A stretch of 64,000 nucleotides of DNA from Amycolatopsis camponoti (GTDB taxonomy: Bacteria; Actinomycetota; Actinomycetes; Mycobacteriales; Pseudonocardiaceae): the NCBI RefSeq assembly GCF_902497555.1, contig NZ_CABVGP010000001.1, positions 3,266,501 to 3,330,500 on the forward strand, given 5' to 3'. The notes below the pieces were generated by a model. The model did no database searches. It saw only the letters and a program-made list of their open reading frames with translations, and was not told where the DNA came from. A program made the position numbers and the translations under genes. How positions within the stretch are numbered: position 1 is the first letter of the stretch; each line of letters begins with the position of its first letter. Positions 33,757-42,709 of the stretch are shown in pieces.

Positions 33757-36700
33757 CGGACCTTCCCCCGGCACTCTTTCACCCAAACCCGTGGGATCCG
33801 CTCCGGCCGCACGCTTTCCAATGTCGGCGTCACCGGGACGATCGTGCCGTCGCGCCGGAAGGTCAGCTTGTCGATGGTCGTCTCGCGGTGGGTGCCGTCG
33901 CCGCCCGGGATGCCGAAGCGGTGGTAGGCCAGGTACCAGTCGTCCGTGCCCGGCACCTGCAGCATCGAGCTGTGGCCGGTGCCGAGGATGCCCAGGTGGG
34001 CGTCCTTGCCGAGGATCAGGCCGTGGTTGGTGAACGGCCCGGTCGGCGACGGCGCCGTCGCGTAACCGACGCGGTAGTCCTCGCTGCGGGTGTCGTCGAT
34101 CGACCAGCTCAGGTAGTACGTGCCGTTCCGCTCGGCCATGAACAGGCCTTCGCGGAAATCGTCCAGCCCGGTCAAACGAGTGATCTTCGCCGGGTCGAAC
34201 GAGACCATGTCCTCGTTCAGCGGCACCACGTACGCGTTGCCGTTGCCCCAGTACAGGTACGGCTGCCCGGAGGAGTCGACGAACACCGCCGGGTCGATCG
34301 CCTGGCCGCCGTCCGGGTTCGCCGCGATCAGCGGCTTGCCCGAGTCGGCGAACGGGCCGGTCGGCGAGTCGCTCACCGCCACGCCGATCTTGGCCTCGGC
34401 GCAGAAGTAGAAGTAGTACTTCCCGTTGCGCTGCGCGATCGTCGGTGCCCAGGCGTTCCTGTCCGCCCAGCTCACGTCCGGGCCCAGGTCGAGGATGACG
34501 CCGTCGTTCGTCCAGTCCACCAGGTTCTTCGACGACCACGCGGAGAACTTCGTGCCGCTCCAGCCGTCGAAGCCGTCGGTCGTCGGGTAGAGGTAGTACG
34601 TGTCGCCGAACGCGACGATGTTCGGGTCGGCGTTGTAGCCCGGCAGCACCGGGCTGCGCGTCTCGTGCGCCTCGACCGTCCACACGCGACGGTCACCGCC
34701 GGCGCCGGTCACCGTGAACGGCCGCGGCCGGCTCAGGTCCACCGTCCGCGGGTCCGGCTTGATCGTGGCGCCCGGCGCCAGCCCGAACTTCGGGGACAGC
34801 CGCCGCAGGTCGGTTCCCGGCTTCACCGGCAGCACGACGGTCGACGCGCCGGTGTCGATGACGGCCGGTGTCTTCAGCGAAGCCAGCTCCACCGACCGGA
34901 TCGTCGTGCTGTTCGACGGCAGCGCCGCCACCTGGAGCCCCGTGAGGGCCCGGTCGAAGAGCCGCACGTCCTTCATCTTGCCGCGGAAGTACTTGTCACC
35001 CGCGTACATCGAGCGGCCGAGGTAGTTCGCCGCCGTGACGCCGCCGCCGAGGTCCGACGGCTTGATCGTGGCGCTGGCGTTGCGGCCCACCTCGACGCCG
35101 TCGAGGTACAGCACCGCCACTCCGTCGCCGACGGTCAGCGTCAGGTTCTTCCAGACCCCGCGCGGCAGCCCGCCGCTCGAGGCCACCTGCTGCTCGGTCG
35201 TCCAGTTCCCGGTCGCGATCGCGCCGCGCAGGCCGCCGCTCGCGGTGCCGCCGGTGGTGAACAGGTAGCCGTCGCCGGCCCCGTCCTTCGCGGTGTTGCC
35301 CAGGCCCCACAGGAAGTACGGCGTCTGCTGCGCCGGGTCGACCAGGACGTCGGCGGACACGGTCGCCGCGGCGGCCCCGGTCAGCAGGTTGTTCGGCAGC
35401 TGGACGTGCCCACCTCCGCCGCCGAACGTCAGCGAGCCGTCGGCCCAGGAGACGTCACCGGCGAGGGCGCCGTCGTAGCCGTGGCCGGTGGTGTCGGTCG
35501 CGACCTGTCCCGACTTCGCGTCCAGCGGCCAGTGCGCGACGAGGCCGTTCGCGTCCGCCCGCACCGGCGCCGGGGGAGCGCTCAGCCGGGCCATCTCCGC
35601 CTGCGTGACCGGCAGGACGGTGCCGTGCCGCGGCGACGCGGGCAGGTGTGCGCCCGCCGACATCGTCCACCGGCCCGAGTTCAGGTCGGTGGACTCGAAG
35701 GGGACGTAACCGCGGCCGCCGAACTCGTCGATGAACAGGTACCACTTGTTCTCGGTGTTGGACTTGAACCCGGTGGGCCCTTCGCCGGCGGAGAGCCCGG
35801 GGCTGGTGGCCGTCGCCTTGCCGATGCAGTCGGCGACGAAGCCGTAGTGCGGGTCGAGCAGGTCGGCGGACTTCTCCTCGGTGATGAACTTGCTGCACGG
35901 CGTCGAGGACGTGTTGTTGCGCTCGTCCTTGGTGAAGCGGTAGTAGGTGTCCTGGTCCTTGATGACCGTCGAGTCGATCACCGAGTAGCCCGGGTCGTTC
36001 CACACCTGCGGCGGGCTGAAGGTGACGAAGTCGCGCGTGGTCGCGTACATCATCCGGTTGTAGCTGTCGCCGGTGTGGTTCGGATCGTTGTCGGCGTACA
36101 GCTTCGAGGCCCAGTACACGACGTAGGTCCCGCGCTCGGCGTCCCAGGACGCTTCCGGTGCCCACGTGTTGCCCGCGGTCGGAGGTGAGACCTGGACGCT
36201 GCGCTGGCGCGACCAGTGCGCGAGGTCGGTGGACTCCCAGACCATGATCGACCGGCTGCCGGAGCGCTGGGCGGCGTCCCAGCCGCGGCCGGCGTAGATC
36301 CGCAGGTCGGTGGCGAGCAGGTAGAACTTGTCGCCGTCGGGCGAGCGCAGGATGAACGGGTCGCGCACGCCCAGCTCGCCGAGGCTGGACTTGAGCACCG
36401 GACGGCCGTTGTTCAGCTCGGTCCAGTTCAGCGGGTCGTTGCCCTTGCTCAGTGCCGAGTAGATCTGCTCGCCGTCGGAGGTGCCTTCGCCGGTGAAGTA
36501 GAAGAAGCTGTAGCCCGCCATGGGTTGCGGGGCCGGCTTCGGGACGACCGTGGCGGTGAACTTCCGCGTGGTGCTCTCGTGGCCGAGGCTGAGCTTCGCG
36601 GTCAGGACGACCTTCGCGGGCCGGGCGCCCGTGGGCGGCCGGGTGACCTCGCCGGTCGGGGTGATGACGGCCGGAGCGGACGACGTCCACGCGACGCTCG

Positions 36701-36902
36701 CGCCGCCCGCGCCGCTCGTCGGCAGGGTCAGGTTGCCGCGGACGTCGTCGATGCCGGGCACCGACAGCGTGCTCGCGGCATCTCGTACGGAAGGCGAGGT
36801 ACTGGCCGGGGGAGTGGCACCGGCACCGGCGGTGCCGAAGGGGACGAGTGCGGCCACGACGGCCAGCACGACGCCGAAACGGCGCGGGGAGAACAACTTC
36901 AT
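33747..36902 (-). CDS. Secreted double-GH43 glycosidase with LamG module
   Basis: 1051 residues. Signal peptide (about 1-29), atrophied Ig-like domain (45-120), first five-bladed GH43 domain (about 130-440) with candidate triad D181 (VRDPF), D310 (VIDST) and E374 (GEGP), LamG-type lectin domain (450-660), an Ig-like spacer (670-745), second GH43 domain (755-1045) with D759 (NADPN), D870 (IDPAV) and E918 (REGL). Both catalytic sets look intact. Expected substrates are arabinose- or xylose-containing plant polysaccharides. A perfect LacI-type palindrome lies upstream. No sugar transporter or regulator is adjacent. Confidence 0.88.
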   Translation of the reverse strand: MKLFSPRRFGVVLAVVAALVPFGTAGAGATPPASTSPSVRDAASTLSVPGIDDVRGNLTLPTSGAGGASVAWTSSAPAVITPTGEVTRPPTGARPAKVVLTAKLSLGHESTTRKFTATVVPKPAPQPMAGYSFFYFTGEGTSDGEQIYSALSKGNDPLNWTELNNGRPVLKSSLGELGVRDPFILRSPDGDKFYLLATDLRIYAGRGWDAAQRSGSRSIMVWESTDLAHWSRQRSVQVSPPTAGNTWAPEASWDAERGTYVVYWASKLYADNDPNHTGDSYNRMMYATTRDFVTFSPPQVWNDPGYSVIDSTVIKDQDTYYRFTKDERNNTSSTPCSKFITEEKSADLLDPHYGFVADCIGKATATSPGLSAGEGPTGFKSNTENKWYLFIDEFGGRGYVPFESTDLNSGRWTMSAGAHLPASPRHGTVLPVTQAEMARLSAPPAPVRADANGLVAHWPLDAKSGQVATDTTGHGYDGALAGDVSWADGSLTFGGGGGHVQLPNNLLTGAAAATVSADVLVDPAQQTPYFLWGLGNTAKDGAGDGYLFTTGGTASGGLRGAIATGNWTTEQQVASSGGLPRGVWKNLTLTVGDGVAVLYLDGVEVGRNASATIKPSDLGGGVTAANYLGRSMYAGDKYFRGKMKDVRLFDRALTGLQVAALPSNSTTIRSVELASLKTPAVIDTGASTVVLPVKPGTDLRRLSPKFGLAPGATIKPDPRTVDLSRPRPFTVTGAGGDRRVWTVEAHETRSPVLPGYNADPNIVAFGDTYYLYPTTDGFDGWSGTKFSAWSSKNLVDWTNDGVILDLGPDVSWADRNAWAPTIAQRNGKYYFYFCAEAKIGVAVSDSPTGPFADSGKPLIAANPDGGQAIDPAVFVDSSGQPYLYWGNGNAYVVPLNEDMVSFDPAKITRLTGLDDFREGLFMAERNGTYYLSWSIDDTRSEDYRVGYATAPSPTGPFTNHGLILGKDAHLGILGTGHSSMLQVPGTDDWYLAYHRFGIPGGDGTHRETTIDKLTFRRDGTIVPVTPTLESVRPERIPRVWVKECRGKVRYS

Positions 36903-36938
36903 CGTTGTCGATCCTTCGGAGCGCGTCGGGGACCAGGC

Positions 36939-36956
36939 GATGTTAACGTTAACATC
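36939..36956. promoter_or_regulatory. LacI-type operator upstream of the double GH43 gene
   Basis: GATGTTAACGTTAACATC is a perfect 18-bp palindrome centred on CG, the classic form of LacI/CcpA-family operators, 37 bp before the GH43 ATG. It is strongly AT-rich for this genome. Confidence 0.8.
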
Positions 36957-37025
36957 AGGCGGGGCACGCTGACTGTAAAGTCCGCGTGCCCACTGGTCAA
37001 GAGCCCGGCCGAGGGCCGGCGCCTG

Positions 37026-37904
37026 TCAGCCGAGGCCGTCGAACGCCGGCGCGAGCCCCTCCAGCACCGCGACGTCGGCGGTGAAGTCGTCGGTCGTCGG
37101 GGGCATCAGCAGGACGTGGTCCGCGCCCGCGGCGAGGTGCTCGCGGACCTTGGCCGCGATGGCGTCGTGCCCGCCGTGGGCCACGACGGCGTCGGCGATC
37201 CCGGCCACGTCGTCCAGCGCGAAACCCAAGCGGCGCAGGGCTTTCGAGAACGGCGGGAGGTTCAGCGTCCCCGAGATCTTCTCGATCGCCGCCGCCTTCG
37301 CGCGATCGGCGTCGGCGTCGGGGACCACCGCCAGGCCGACGACGAGCAGCTTGTCCGGGCCGAGCACCGACCGGGCCTCGGCGGTGAACGCCGGGGGCAG
37401 GTTGGCCGGCAGCGCGCCGTCGGCGATGTCCCCCGCCAGTGCGAGCATCTTCGGCCCGTTCGCGCCGAGGATCCGCGGGTACCCGGCGACCGGCGCCGGC
37501 GGCCAGGTCTCCGCGTCCATCCGTGCCACGTAGTCGCGCATCGTCGCGAGAGGACTCCCGAAGTCCCGGCCGGTGCCCTCGGCCTGCTGCGGGTAACCGA
37601 CACCCACGCCGAGCACGAGCCGGTCCGGGTACGCGTCGGCGAGGAAGGCCGCCGCGGCGTGCAGGGTCTGCGGCTCGCGGGCCCAGATGTTCGCGATGCC
37701 GGTGCCGAACGTCAGCCGCTCGGTCGCCGCCAGCAGCACGGCCAGCTGGACGAGGGCGTCCTTGCCGCCGACGACCTCGTTCGTCCAGACGGTCCGGTAC
37801 CCGGCGCGCTCCAGCCGTCGCACGGCCTCGCGCTGGTCCTCGGCCGGCGGGGTGCGGGTGAACGAAATCGGCAGGTAGACGCCGACGGGCCCCAAGGTCG
37901 CCAT
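37026..37904 (-). CDS. LLM class F420-dependent oxidoreductase
   Basis: 292 residues from ATG 37904, with GAAGGAG 4 nt upstream. GVYLPISFTRTPPAEDQREA begins the barrel; LTFGTGIANIWAREPQTLHAAA and DRLVLGVGVGYPQQ are the conserved strands of an actinobacterial F420 subgroup. Substrate unknown. Divergent from a LysR gene that is its probable regulator. Confidence 0.87.
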   Translation of the reverse strand: MATLGPVGVYLPISFTRTPPAEDQREAVRRLERAGYRTVWTNEVVGGKDALVQLAVLLAATERLTFGTGIANIWAREPQTLHAAAAFLADAYPDRLVLGVGVGYPQQAEGTGRDFGSPLATMRDYVARMDAETWPPAPVAGYPRILGANGPKMLALAGDIADGALPANLPPAFTAEARSVLGPDKLLVVGLAVVPDADADRAKAAAIEKISGTLNLPPFSKALRRLGFALDDVAGIADAVVAHGGHDAIAAKVREHLAAGADHVLLMPPTTDDFTADVAVLEGLAPAFDGLG

Positions 37905-38031
37905 GGAACTCCTTCTCAGACGGTGTGGTCCTTCCACCGTGCGGCCGCCGAGGGCGCCAGGTCCAATGAACGTTTCGCACGACGTGACGCGGTTTGTGCA
38001 TCACCACAGCTCATGGCGCTACGCTGGGACC

Positions 38032-38910
38032 ATGGCCGACCTCGATCTGCACCTGGTGCGCGGCTTCGCCGTCGTCGCCGAGCACCGGCACTTCGGCCGC
38101 GCCGCCGCTGAGCTGCATCTCACGCAGTCGTCGCTGAGCCGGCAGATCGTGCGGCTGGAGCAGCAGGTCGGTGCCCGCCTGCTGGACCGCACGCCGCAGG
38201 GCACGCGGCTCACCGAGGCCGGCGAGGCGTTCCTCCCGCTCGCCGCGGACCTGCTGCGGGCGGCGGCGCACGCGGTGGCCCACGCGCGGTCGGTCGCGCG
38301 GCCCAGCCGGATCACCGTCGGCTACACCGGGAACCTGATCGTCACGCCGGCGCTGCGCGAGCTGCGCCGCCACCACCCCGGCGCCGACGTCCGCGCCCAG
38401 CACCTCGCCTGGGACGACGCCCGCGCGGCGCTGCTGGAGCACCGCGTCGACGCGGCGGTCGTCCGGCTCCCGCTGCGAGCGGCGGGGCTGCACGTCACCA
38501 TCCTCTACGACGAGCCCCGCGTGGTCCTGCTACCCGCCGACCACCGGTTGGCGGGCAAGGAATCCGTGACGCTCGACGACATCGCCGACGAGCCGCTGCC
38601 GCGCGCCCTCGACCCGGAGTGGGACGCGTTCTGGCGCGTCGACCCGCGTCCGGACGGCCGCCCGGCCCCCGGCGGCCCGCTCATCGACGCGATCGAGGAC
38701 AAGATCGAGCTGGTGGCGAGCGGTCAGGCGGTCGCGATCATCCCGGCGGCACCGGGGAACGTCACCGGCTTCCGCCCGGACCTGACGACCGTGCCGCTGA
38801 CCGGTGTCGAGCCGAGCCAGGTGGCGGTGGCGACGCGCGCGGGCGAGCGCAACCGGCTCGTGGCGGCGTTCCGCAAGTACGCGGAAGGTCTGCTGACCCC
38901 ACCGGAATGA
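38032..38910 (+). CDS. LysR family regulator
   Basis: 292 residues. HTH: RHFGRAAAELHLTQSSLSRQI, followed by the LEQQVGARLLDRTPQGTRLTEAG linker helix in the next block; effector domain from about 90. TACGCT lies 6 nt before the ATG, so it is probably leaderless. Divergent from the F420-type oxidoreductase gene across 127 bp, the usual LysR arrangement. Confidence 0.9.
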   Translation: MADLDLHLVRGFAVVAEHRHFGRAAAELHLTQSSLSRQIVRLEQQVGARLLDRTPQGTRLTEAGEAFLPLAADLLRAAAHAVAHARSVARPSRITVGYTGNLIVTPALRELRRHHPGADVRAQHLAWDDARAALLEHRVDAAVVRLPLRAAGLHVTILYDEPRVVLLPADHRLAGKESVTLDDIADEPLPRALDPEWDAFWRVDPRPDGRPAPGGPLIDAIEDKIELVASGQAVAIIPAAPGNVTGFRPDLTTVPLTGVEPSQVAVATRAGERNRLVAAFRKYAEGLLTPPE

Positions 38911-38913
38911 CGA

Positions 38914-38947
38914 ATGCCGCGGCGCCTCGACCGGGGCACCGCGGCAT
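38914..38947. terminator. Bidirectional terminator
   Basis: ATGCCGCGG and CCGCGGCAT arms (9 bp) with a short inner GCC/GGC pairing, 4 nt after the lysR stop and 18 nt from the stop of the convergent 39-residue gene. Confidence 0.7.
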
Positions 38948-38965
38948 CCTTTGTGGACGGTGGGA

Positions 38966-39085
38966 TCAGCGGGGCGCGGCGGCTGCCCCGGTCGGCGTTC
39001 GCGAGGCCTGTCGCGCCCGCTTCCGCTCGATGGCTTCCTGTTCGCGCTGCAGTTTGGCGTGCCATGCTCCTGAGTCGTTGGTCAT
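38966..39085 (-). CDS. Small basic hypothetical protein (39 aa)
   Basis: ATG 39085 is preceded by GGAG at 6 nt. The product (MTNDSGAWHAKLQREQEAI, then an Arg/Lys-rich segment ERKRARQASR) is highly charged and likely one helix. It is bounded by a terminator and a TetR gene. Too short for a family call. Confidence 0.5.
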   Translation of the reverse strand: MTNDSGAWHAKLQREQEAIERKRARQASRTPTGAAAAPR

Positions 39086-39231
39086 GGTGTTCTCCGGTGG
39101 ACGAGAAATGTGCGTGACGGTGCCGTGCCGGGGGCGGACCCGGTCACGGGCGGAGGGTGCGGCCCGGTGCGGGGAGACCTGGGATCCGGGCTCCGGTGCC
39201 GTGTCCCGGAAGTACCCACGCTTTCCGGCGG

Positions 39232-39849
39232 TCAATCACTTTTCTGTGGTTCGACCTGCGGATCTTCGTTCCGGGAAAGCGTGTTCACACGTTCGGAGCA
39301 AGCGAGGCCGTCGAGGAACACCCGCACCAGGCGCTCGGCCTGTTCCGCCGGTTCCCGCGCGGTCAGTCCCGAAACCAGCGCCGCTTCGTGCATCTCGAAG
39401 AGCAGCACCAGGTCCACGGGCTCCAGGTCCGCGCGCACGCTGCCTTCCCGTTGCGCCTCCTCGAAAGCCGGGCGCAGCAAGGAAACCAGGGCGTGGCTGT
39501 ACTGGCGCTGGCTGCGCTCCGGCAGTTCGCGGAACAGCCGGACGAGAGGGCGTCGCCGGGCCTGCATCGCCAGCACCACCCGCAGCAGCTCGCGGAACGG
39601 CTCCCGGCCGCGCACCTGGAGCTTGAGCGCCGCCAGGTGGTGGGCCGCGACGCCGAGGGCCAGCGCCGTGCGGTCGGGGAAGTGCCGGTAGACCGTCGCC
39701 CGGCCGAGGCCGGCCCGGCGGGCCACGTCGTCCAGCGCCACGTCGGCGTCTTCGCTGAAGGCTTCGTCGGCCGCGCGCAGGATCGCCTCGCGGTTGCGGC
39801 GGGCGTCGACGCGCCGGGGCACTGCCGCGGACGGTCGGACAGCACGCAT
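39232..39849 (-). CDS. TetR family regulator
   Basis: 205 residues. HTH: ALDDVARRAGLGRATVYRHF, a common TetR variant. C-terminal domain helical. Divergent from the GMC oxidase-lipase operon; a 12-bp perfect palindrome lies 13 bp upstream of its ATG and is the probable shared operator. Confidence 0.9.
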   Translation of the reverse strand: MRAVRPSAAVPRRVDARRNREAILRAADEAFSEDADVALDDVARRAGLGRATVYRHFPDRTALALGVAAHHLAALKLQVRGREPFRELLRVVLAMQARRRPLVRLFRELPERSQRQYSHALVSLLRPAFEEAQREGSVRADLEPVDLVLLFEMHEAALVSGLTAREPAEQAERLVRVFLDGLACSERVNTLSRNEDPQVEPQKSD

Positions 39850-39861
39850 GGTGGCGGATAT

Positions 39862-39873
39862 TACTCGCGAGTA
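39862..39873. promoter_or_regulatory. TetR operator
   Basis: TACTCGCGAGTA is a perfect 12-bp palindrome, extending to 14 of 16 matched positions with its flanks, between the tetR and the oxidase-lipase operon. Confidence 0.65.
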
Positions 39874-39964
39874 GTGAGACCGGCAATCCGTTCCATCTCT
39901 CGGTTCGCAGTCCTACCTTCACCGACAGTCACCGTCGACGTAGAAGATGCCGAAGGAGCCGCCC

Positions 39965-41515
39965 ATGCGCAGCCTGAACCGCCGTACCGTCCTGCGGGGC
40001 GCGGCCGCCGTCGCCGGCGTCGCCGCGCTCGGTGCGGGCCGGGTCCCGACCACGCGGGAGGAGCACCGGGTCGTGGTCATCGGCTCCGGGTTCGGCGGTG
40101 GGGTCACGGCGTTGCGGCTCGCCCAGACCGGCGTGCCGGTGCTGGTCCTCGAACGCGGCCGTCGCTGGCCGACCGGGCCGGACGCCGAGACGTTCCCGCA
40201 CCCGACCGCGCCCGACAAGCGGATCTTCTGGCTCGGCTCCGCGCCGGCCCTGCCCGGCCTGCCGTCGCTGCCGCCGTTCGAGCGGTACACCGGACTGCTG
40301 GAACAGGTCACCGGCCAGGGCATGAGCATGATGTGCGCGGCCGGCGTCGGCGGCGGCTCGCTGGTCTACCAGGGCATGACGCTGCAGCCGACGGCCGAGC
40401 TCTTCCACGCCTGCTTCCCCGAGCAGCTCGACTACGCGCGGCTGGACGCGGAGTACTACCCGCGCGTCGCCGCCATGCTCGGCATCGAGACCGCGCCGGA
40501 CGCCCTCGTCGAAAGCAGGACGTACCAAGCGTCCCGGGTCTTCGCCCGCAACGCGCGCAATGCGGGCTACGCCGTCGAGAAGATCCCGATGCCGATCGAC
40601 TGGGACTACGCCCTGCGCGAGCTCGACGGCGAGATGAAACCGTCCTACACCAACGGCGACTGCGCGCTCGGGGTGAACAACGGCGGCAAGCACTCGGTCG
40701 ACGTCACCTACCTCGCGGCCGCCGAAGCCACCGGCTGCTGCACCGTGGCCTCGCTGCACCACGTCACCGACGTCGCGCTCGCGTCCGACGGCCGCTGGGA
40801 GATCCGCGTCGACCGCATCGACACCACCGGAACCGTGCTGGAGAAGAAGGTCCTCACGGCGAAGGCGCTCGTCATGGCGGCCGGCACGGCGAACACGACC
40901 CGGCTGCTGATGCGCGCCGGAGCGAAGGGCGACATCCCCGACCTGCCCGACGCGCTCGGCGCCGGCTGGGGCACCAACGGCGACCGCATCTACACCTGGA
41001 CGAACCTCGCCGACGACTTCGGCGCACCCCAGGGCGGCCCGGTCGTCTACGGCAGCAAGGAATGGGACGACCCGGCGATCGCGAACACCGTCATCCAGGC
41101 GTCGCTGCCGCCGCTGCCGGACCTGCGGACCACGATGCTCGTCGGGTACGGCATCAGCGCCGGCCGCGGCCGCTTCGTCTACGACGCGGCGAAGGACGAC
41201 GCCGTCCTGCACTGGCCGTCGAACGCCGACGCGAAGCTGAGCGCGCGCATCCACGAACGCATCTCTCGCATCGCCGGCCCGCTCGGCATCCTGCTCGACA
41301 CGACGGCCGTCGCGCCCAGCACCTGGCACCCGCTCGGCGGCGCCGCGATGGGCTCGGTCTGCGACCTCGAAGGCCGCGTCCTCGGCCACCGCGGCCTCTA
41401 CGTGCTCGACGGCGCCCTGATGCCCGGCACGACCGCCGCTTGCAACCCGTCGATGACCATCGCCGCGATCGCCGAGCGGGCCTTGGACCACCTGATCGCC
41501 GAAGACCCCTTCTGA
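39965..41515 (+). CDS. Tat-exported GMC oxidoreductase, cholesterol oxidase-like
   Basis: 516 residues. The N-terminus LNRRTVLRGAAAVAGVAAL is a twin-arginine signal. VVVIGSGFGGGVTALRLAQTG binds FAD (two blocks), WHPLGGAAMG and CNPSMTIAAIAERAL carry the His and Asn equivalent to H447 and N485 of Streptomyces cholesterol oxidase. By my remembered alignment the catalytic Glu361 position is Ala (in IQASLPPLPD), so steroid isomerisation should be absent. GGAG lies 6 nt before the ATG. It shares an operon with a secreted lipase; sterol ester or another secreted alcohol is a plausible substrate. Confidence 0.83.
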   Translation: MRSLNRRTVLRGAAAVAGVAALGAGRVPTTREEHRVVVIGSGFGGGVTALRLAQTGVPVLVLERGRRWPTGPDAETFPHPTAPDKRIFWLGSAPALPGLPSLPPFERYTGLLEQVTGQGMSMMCAAGVGGGSLVYQGMTLQPTAELFHACFPEQLDYARLDAEYYPRVAAMLGIETAPDALVESRTYQASRVFARNARNAGYAVEKIPMPIDWDYALRELDGEMKPSYTNGDCALGVNNGGKHSVDVTYLAAAEATGCCTVASLHHVTDVALASDGRWEIRVDRIDTTGTVLEKKVLTAKALVMAAGTANTTRLLMRAGAKGDIPDLPDALGAGWGTNGDRIYTWTNLADDFGAPQGGPVVYGSKEWDDPAIANTVIQASLPPLPDLRTTMLVGYGISAGRGRFVYDAAKDDAVLHWPSNADAKLSARIHERISRIAGPLGILLDTTAVAPSTWHPLGGAAMGSVCDLEGRVLGHRGLYVLDGALMPGTTAACNPSMTIAAIAERALDHLIAEDPF

Positions 41516-41542
41516 CCCTGCCGGACTCGACGAGGAGTTCTC

Positions 41543-42709
41543 ATGCGTCGCTTGTGGACGGTCCTGCCGGCCATCCTCCTGGTATTGACGACGGCCGGCC
41601 CGGCGAACGCGGCCGAGCCACCGCGCGGCCCGGACGGCGACGCCTTCTACACGCCGCCGACCCCGCTGCCGGCCGGCGCCGACGGCGACGTCGTCTGGTG
41701 GCGGCCACTGCCGGATTCCGGCAGTGCCCAGGGCTACCTGGTGCTGTACCGGTCGCGGTCCGCGACGGACACACCGATCGCGGTGTCGGGCCGCGTCCTG
41801 GTGCCGGCGAAGCCGTGGACCGGCGCCGGCCCGCGCCCGATCGTCTCGGTGGCCAGCGGCACCCGCGGCATCGGCGACCGCTGCGCGCCGTCGAAGTTCC
41901 AGCCGGACTACGAGAAGCCGCTGTTCGTCGACGCGATGCTGAGCCGCGGCTGGGCCGTCGCGATCACCGACTACGAGGGCCTCGGCACGCCCGGCCTGCA
42001 CACCTACGTCGTCGGCCGGTCCGAGGGCCACACGGTGATCGACGCGGCCCGCGCGGCCACCCGGCTGCCGGCCGCGGGCCTGGCCGCCGGCGGACCGGTC
42101 GCGTTCTCCGGCTACTCCCAAGGCGGCGGGGGAGCGGCGTGGGCGGGCGAGCTGGCGCCGTCGTACGCGCCGGAGCTGCACGTCGCGGGCATCACGGCCG
42201 GGGGGACGCCCGCGGACCTGAACGTCGTCGCGAAGAGCCTCGACGGCGGGATCGGGTTCGGCTTCCTGCTGCTCTCGGCCCTGGGCCTGGACGCCGCCTA
42301 TCCGGAGCTGGACCTGCCCGCGTACCTCAACGACCGCGGGCGCACGCTGTACGAGACACAGCAGGACGCGTGCGTCGAGGCCGTGTTCGGCTACGCCTTC
42401 GGGCACATCGCCGACTACACGACGGCGAACCCGCTGACGACCCCGAAGTGGCAGGCTCGGCTGGCCGAGAACGAGCTGGGTACCCGCCCGCCGCGGGCGC
42501 CGATCTTCCTGTTCCACGGCAGCCTCGACGAGATCATCCCGCTGTCGCAGGCCGAGACGCTGCGTCGCGAATACTGCGCGGCCGGGGTCGACGTCACGTG
42601 GGGCACCTACGTCGGCGAGCACGTGACGACGCTGGCGTTCTCCGCCGGCGACGTCGTGACCTACCTGGGCGACCGGTTCGCGGGCAAGCCGGCGCGTTCC
42701 GACTGCTGA
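41543..42709 (+). CDS. Secreted lipase/esterase (secretory lipase LIP family)
   Basis: 388 residues with signal peptide (cleavage near ANAAE). Alpha/beta hydrolase of the fungal-type LIP family: nucleophile elbow GYSQGGGG, then a late FLFHGSLDEIIPLSQ segment with the catalytic Asp, and GEHVTT with the His. The opening GDAFYTPPTPLPAG is typical of the family. GAGGAG lies before the ATG, 27 bp after the GMC oxidase stop, so the two are cotranscribed under the TetR. A substrate ester cleaved here could feed its alcohol to the oxidase. The 3' end overlaps the kinase-like gene by 49 nt. Confidence 0.87.
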   Translation: MRRLWTVLPAILLVLTTAGPANAAEPPRGPDGDAFYTPPTPLPAGADGDVVWWRPLPDSGSAQGYLVLYRSRSATDTPIAVSGRVLVPAKPWTGAGPRPIVSVASGTRGIGDRCAPSKFQPDYEKPLFVDAMLSRGWAVAITDYEGLGTPGLHTYVVGRSEGHTVIDAARAATRLPAAGLAAGGPVAFSGYSQGGGGAAWAGELAPSYAPELHVAGITAGGTPADLNVVAKSLDGGIGFGFLLLSALGLDAAYPELDLPAYLNDRGRTLYETQQDACVEAVFGYAFGHIADYTTANPLTTPKWQARLAENELGTRPPRAPIFLFHGSLDEIIPLSQAETLRREYCAAGVDVTWGTYVGEHVTTLAFSAGDVVTYLGDRFAGKPARSDC

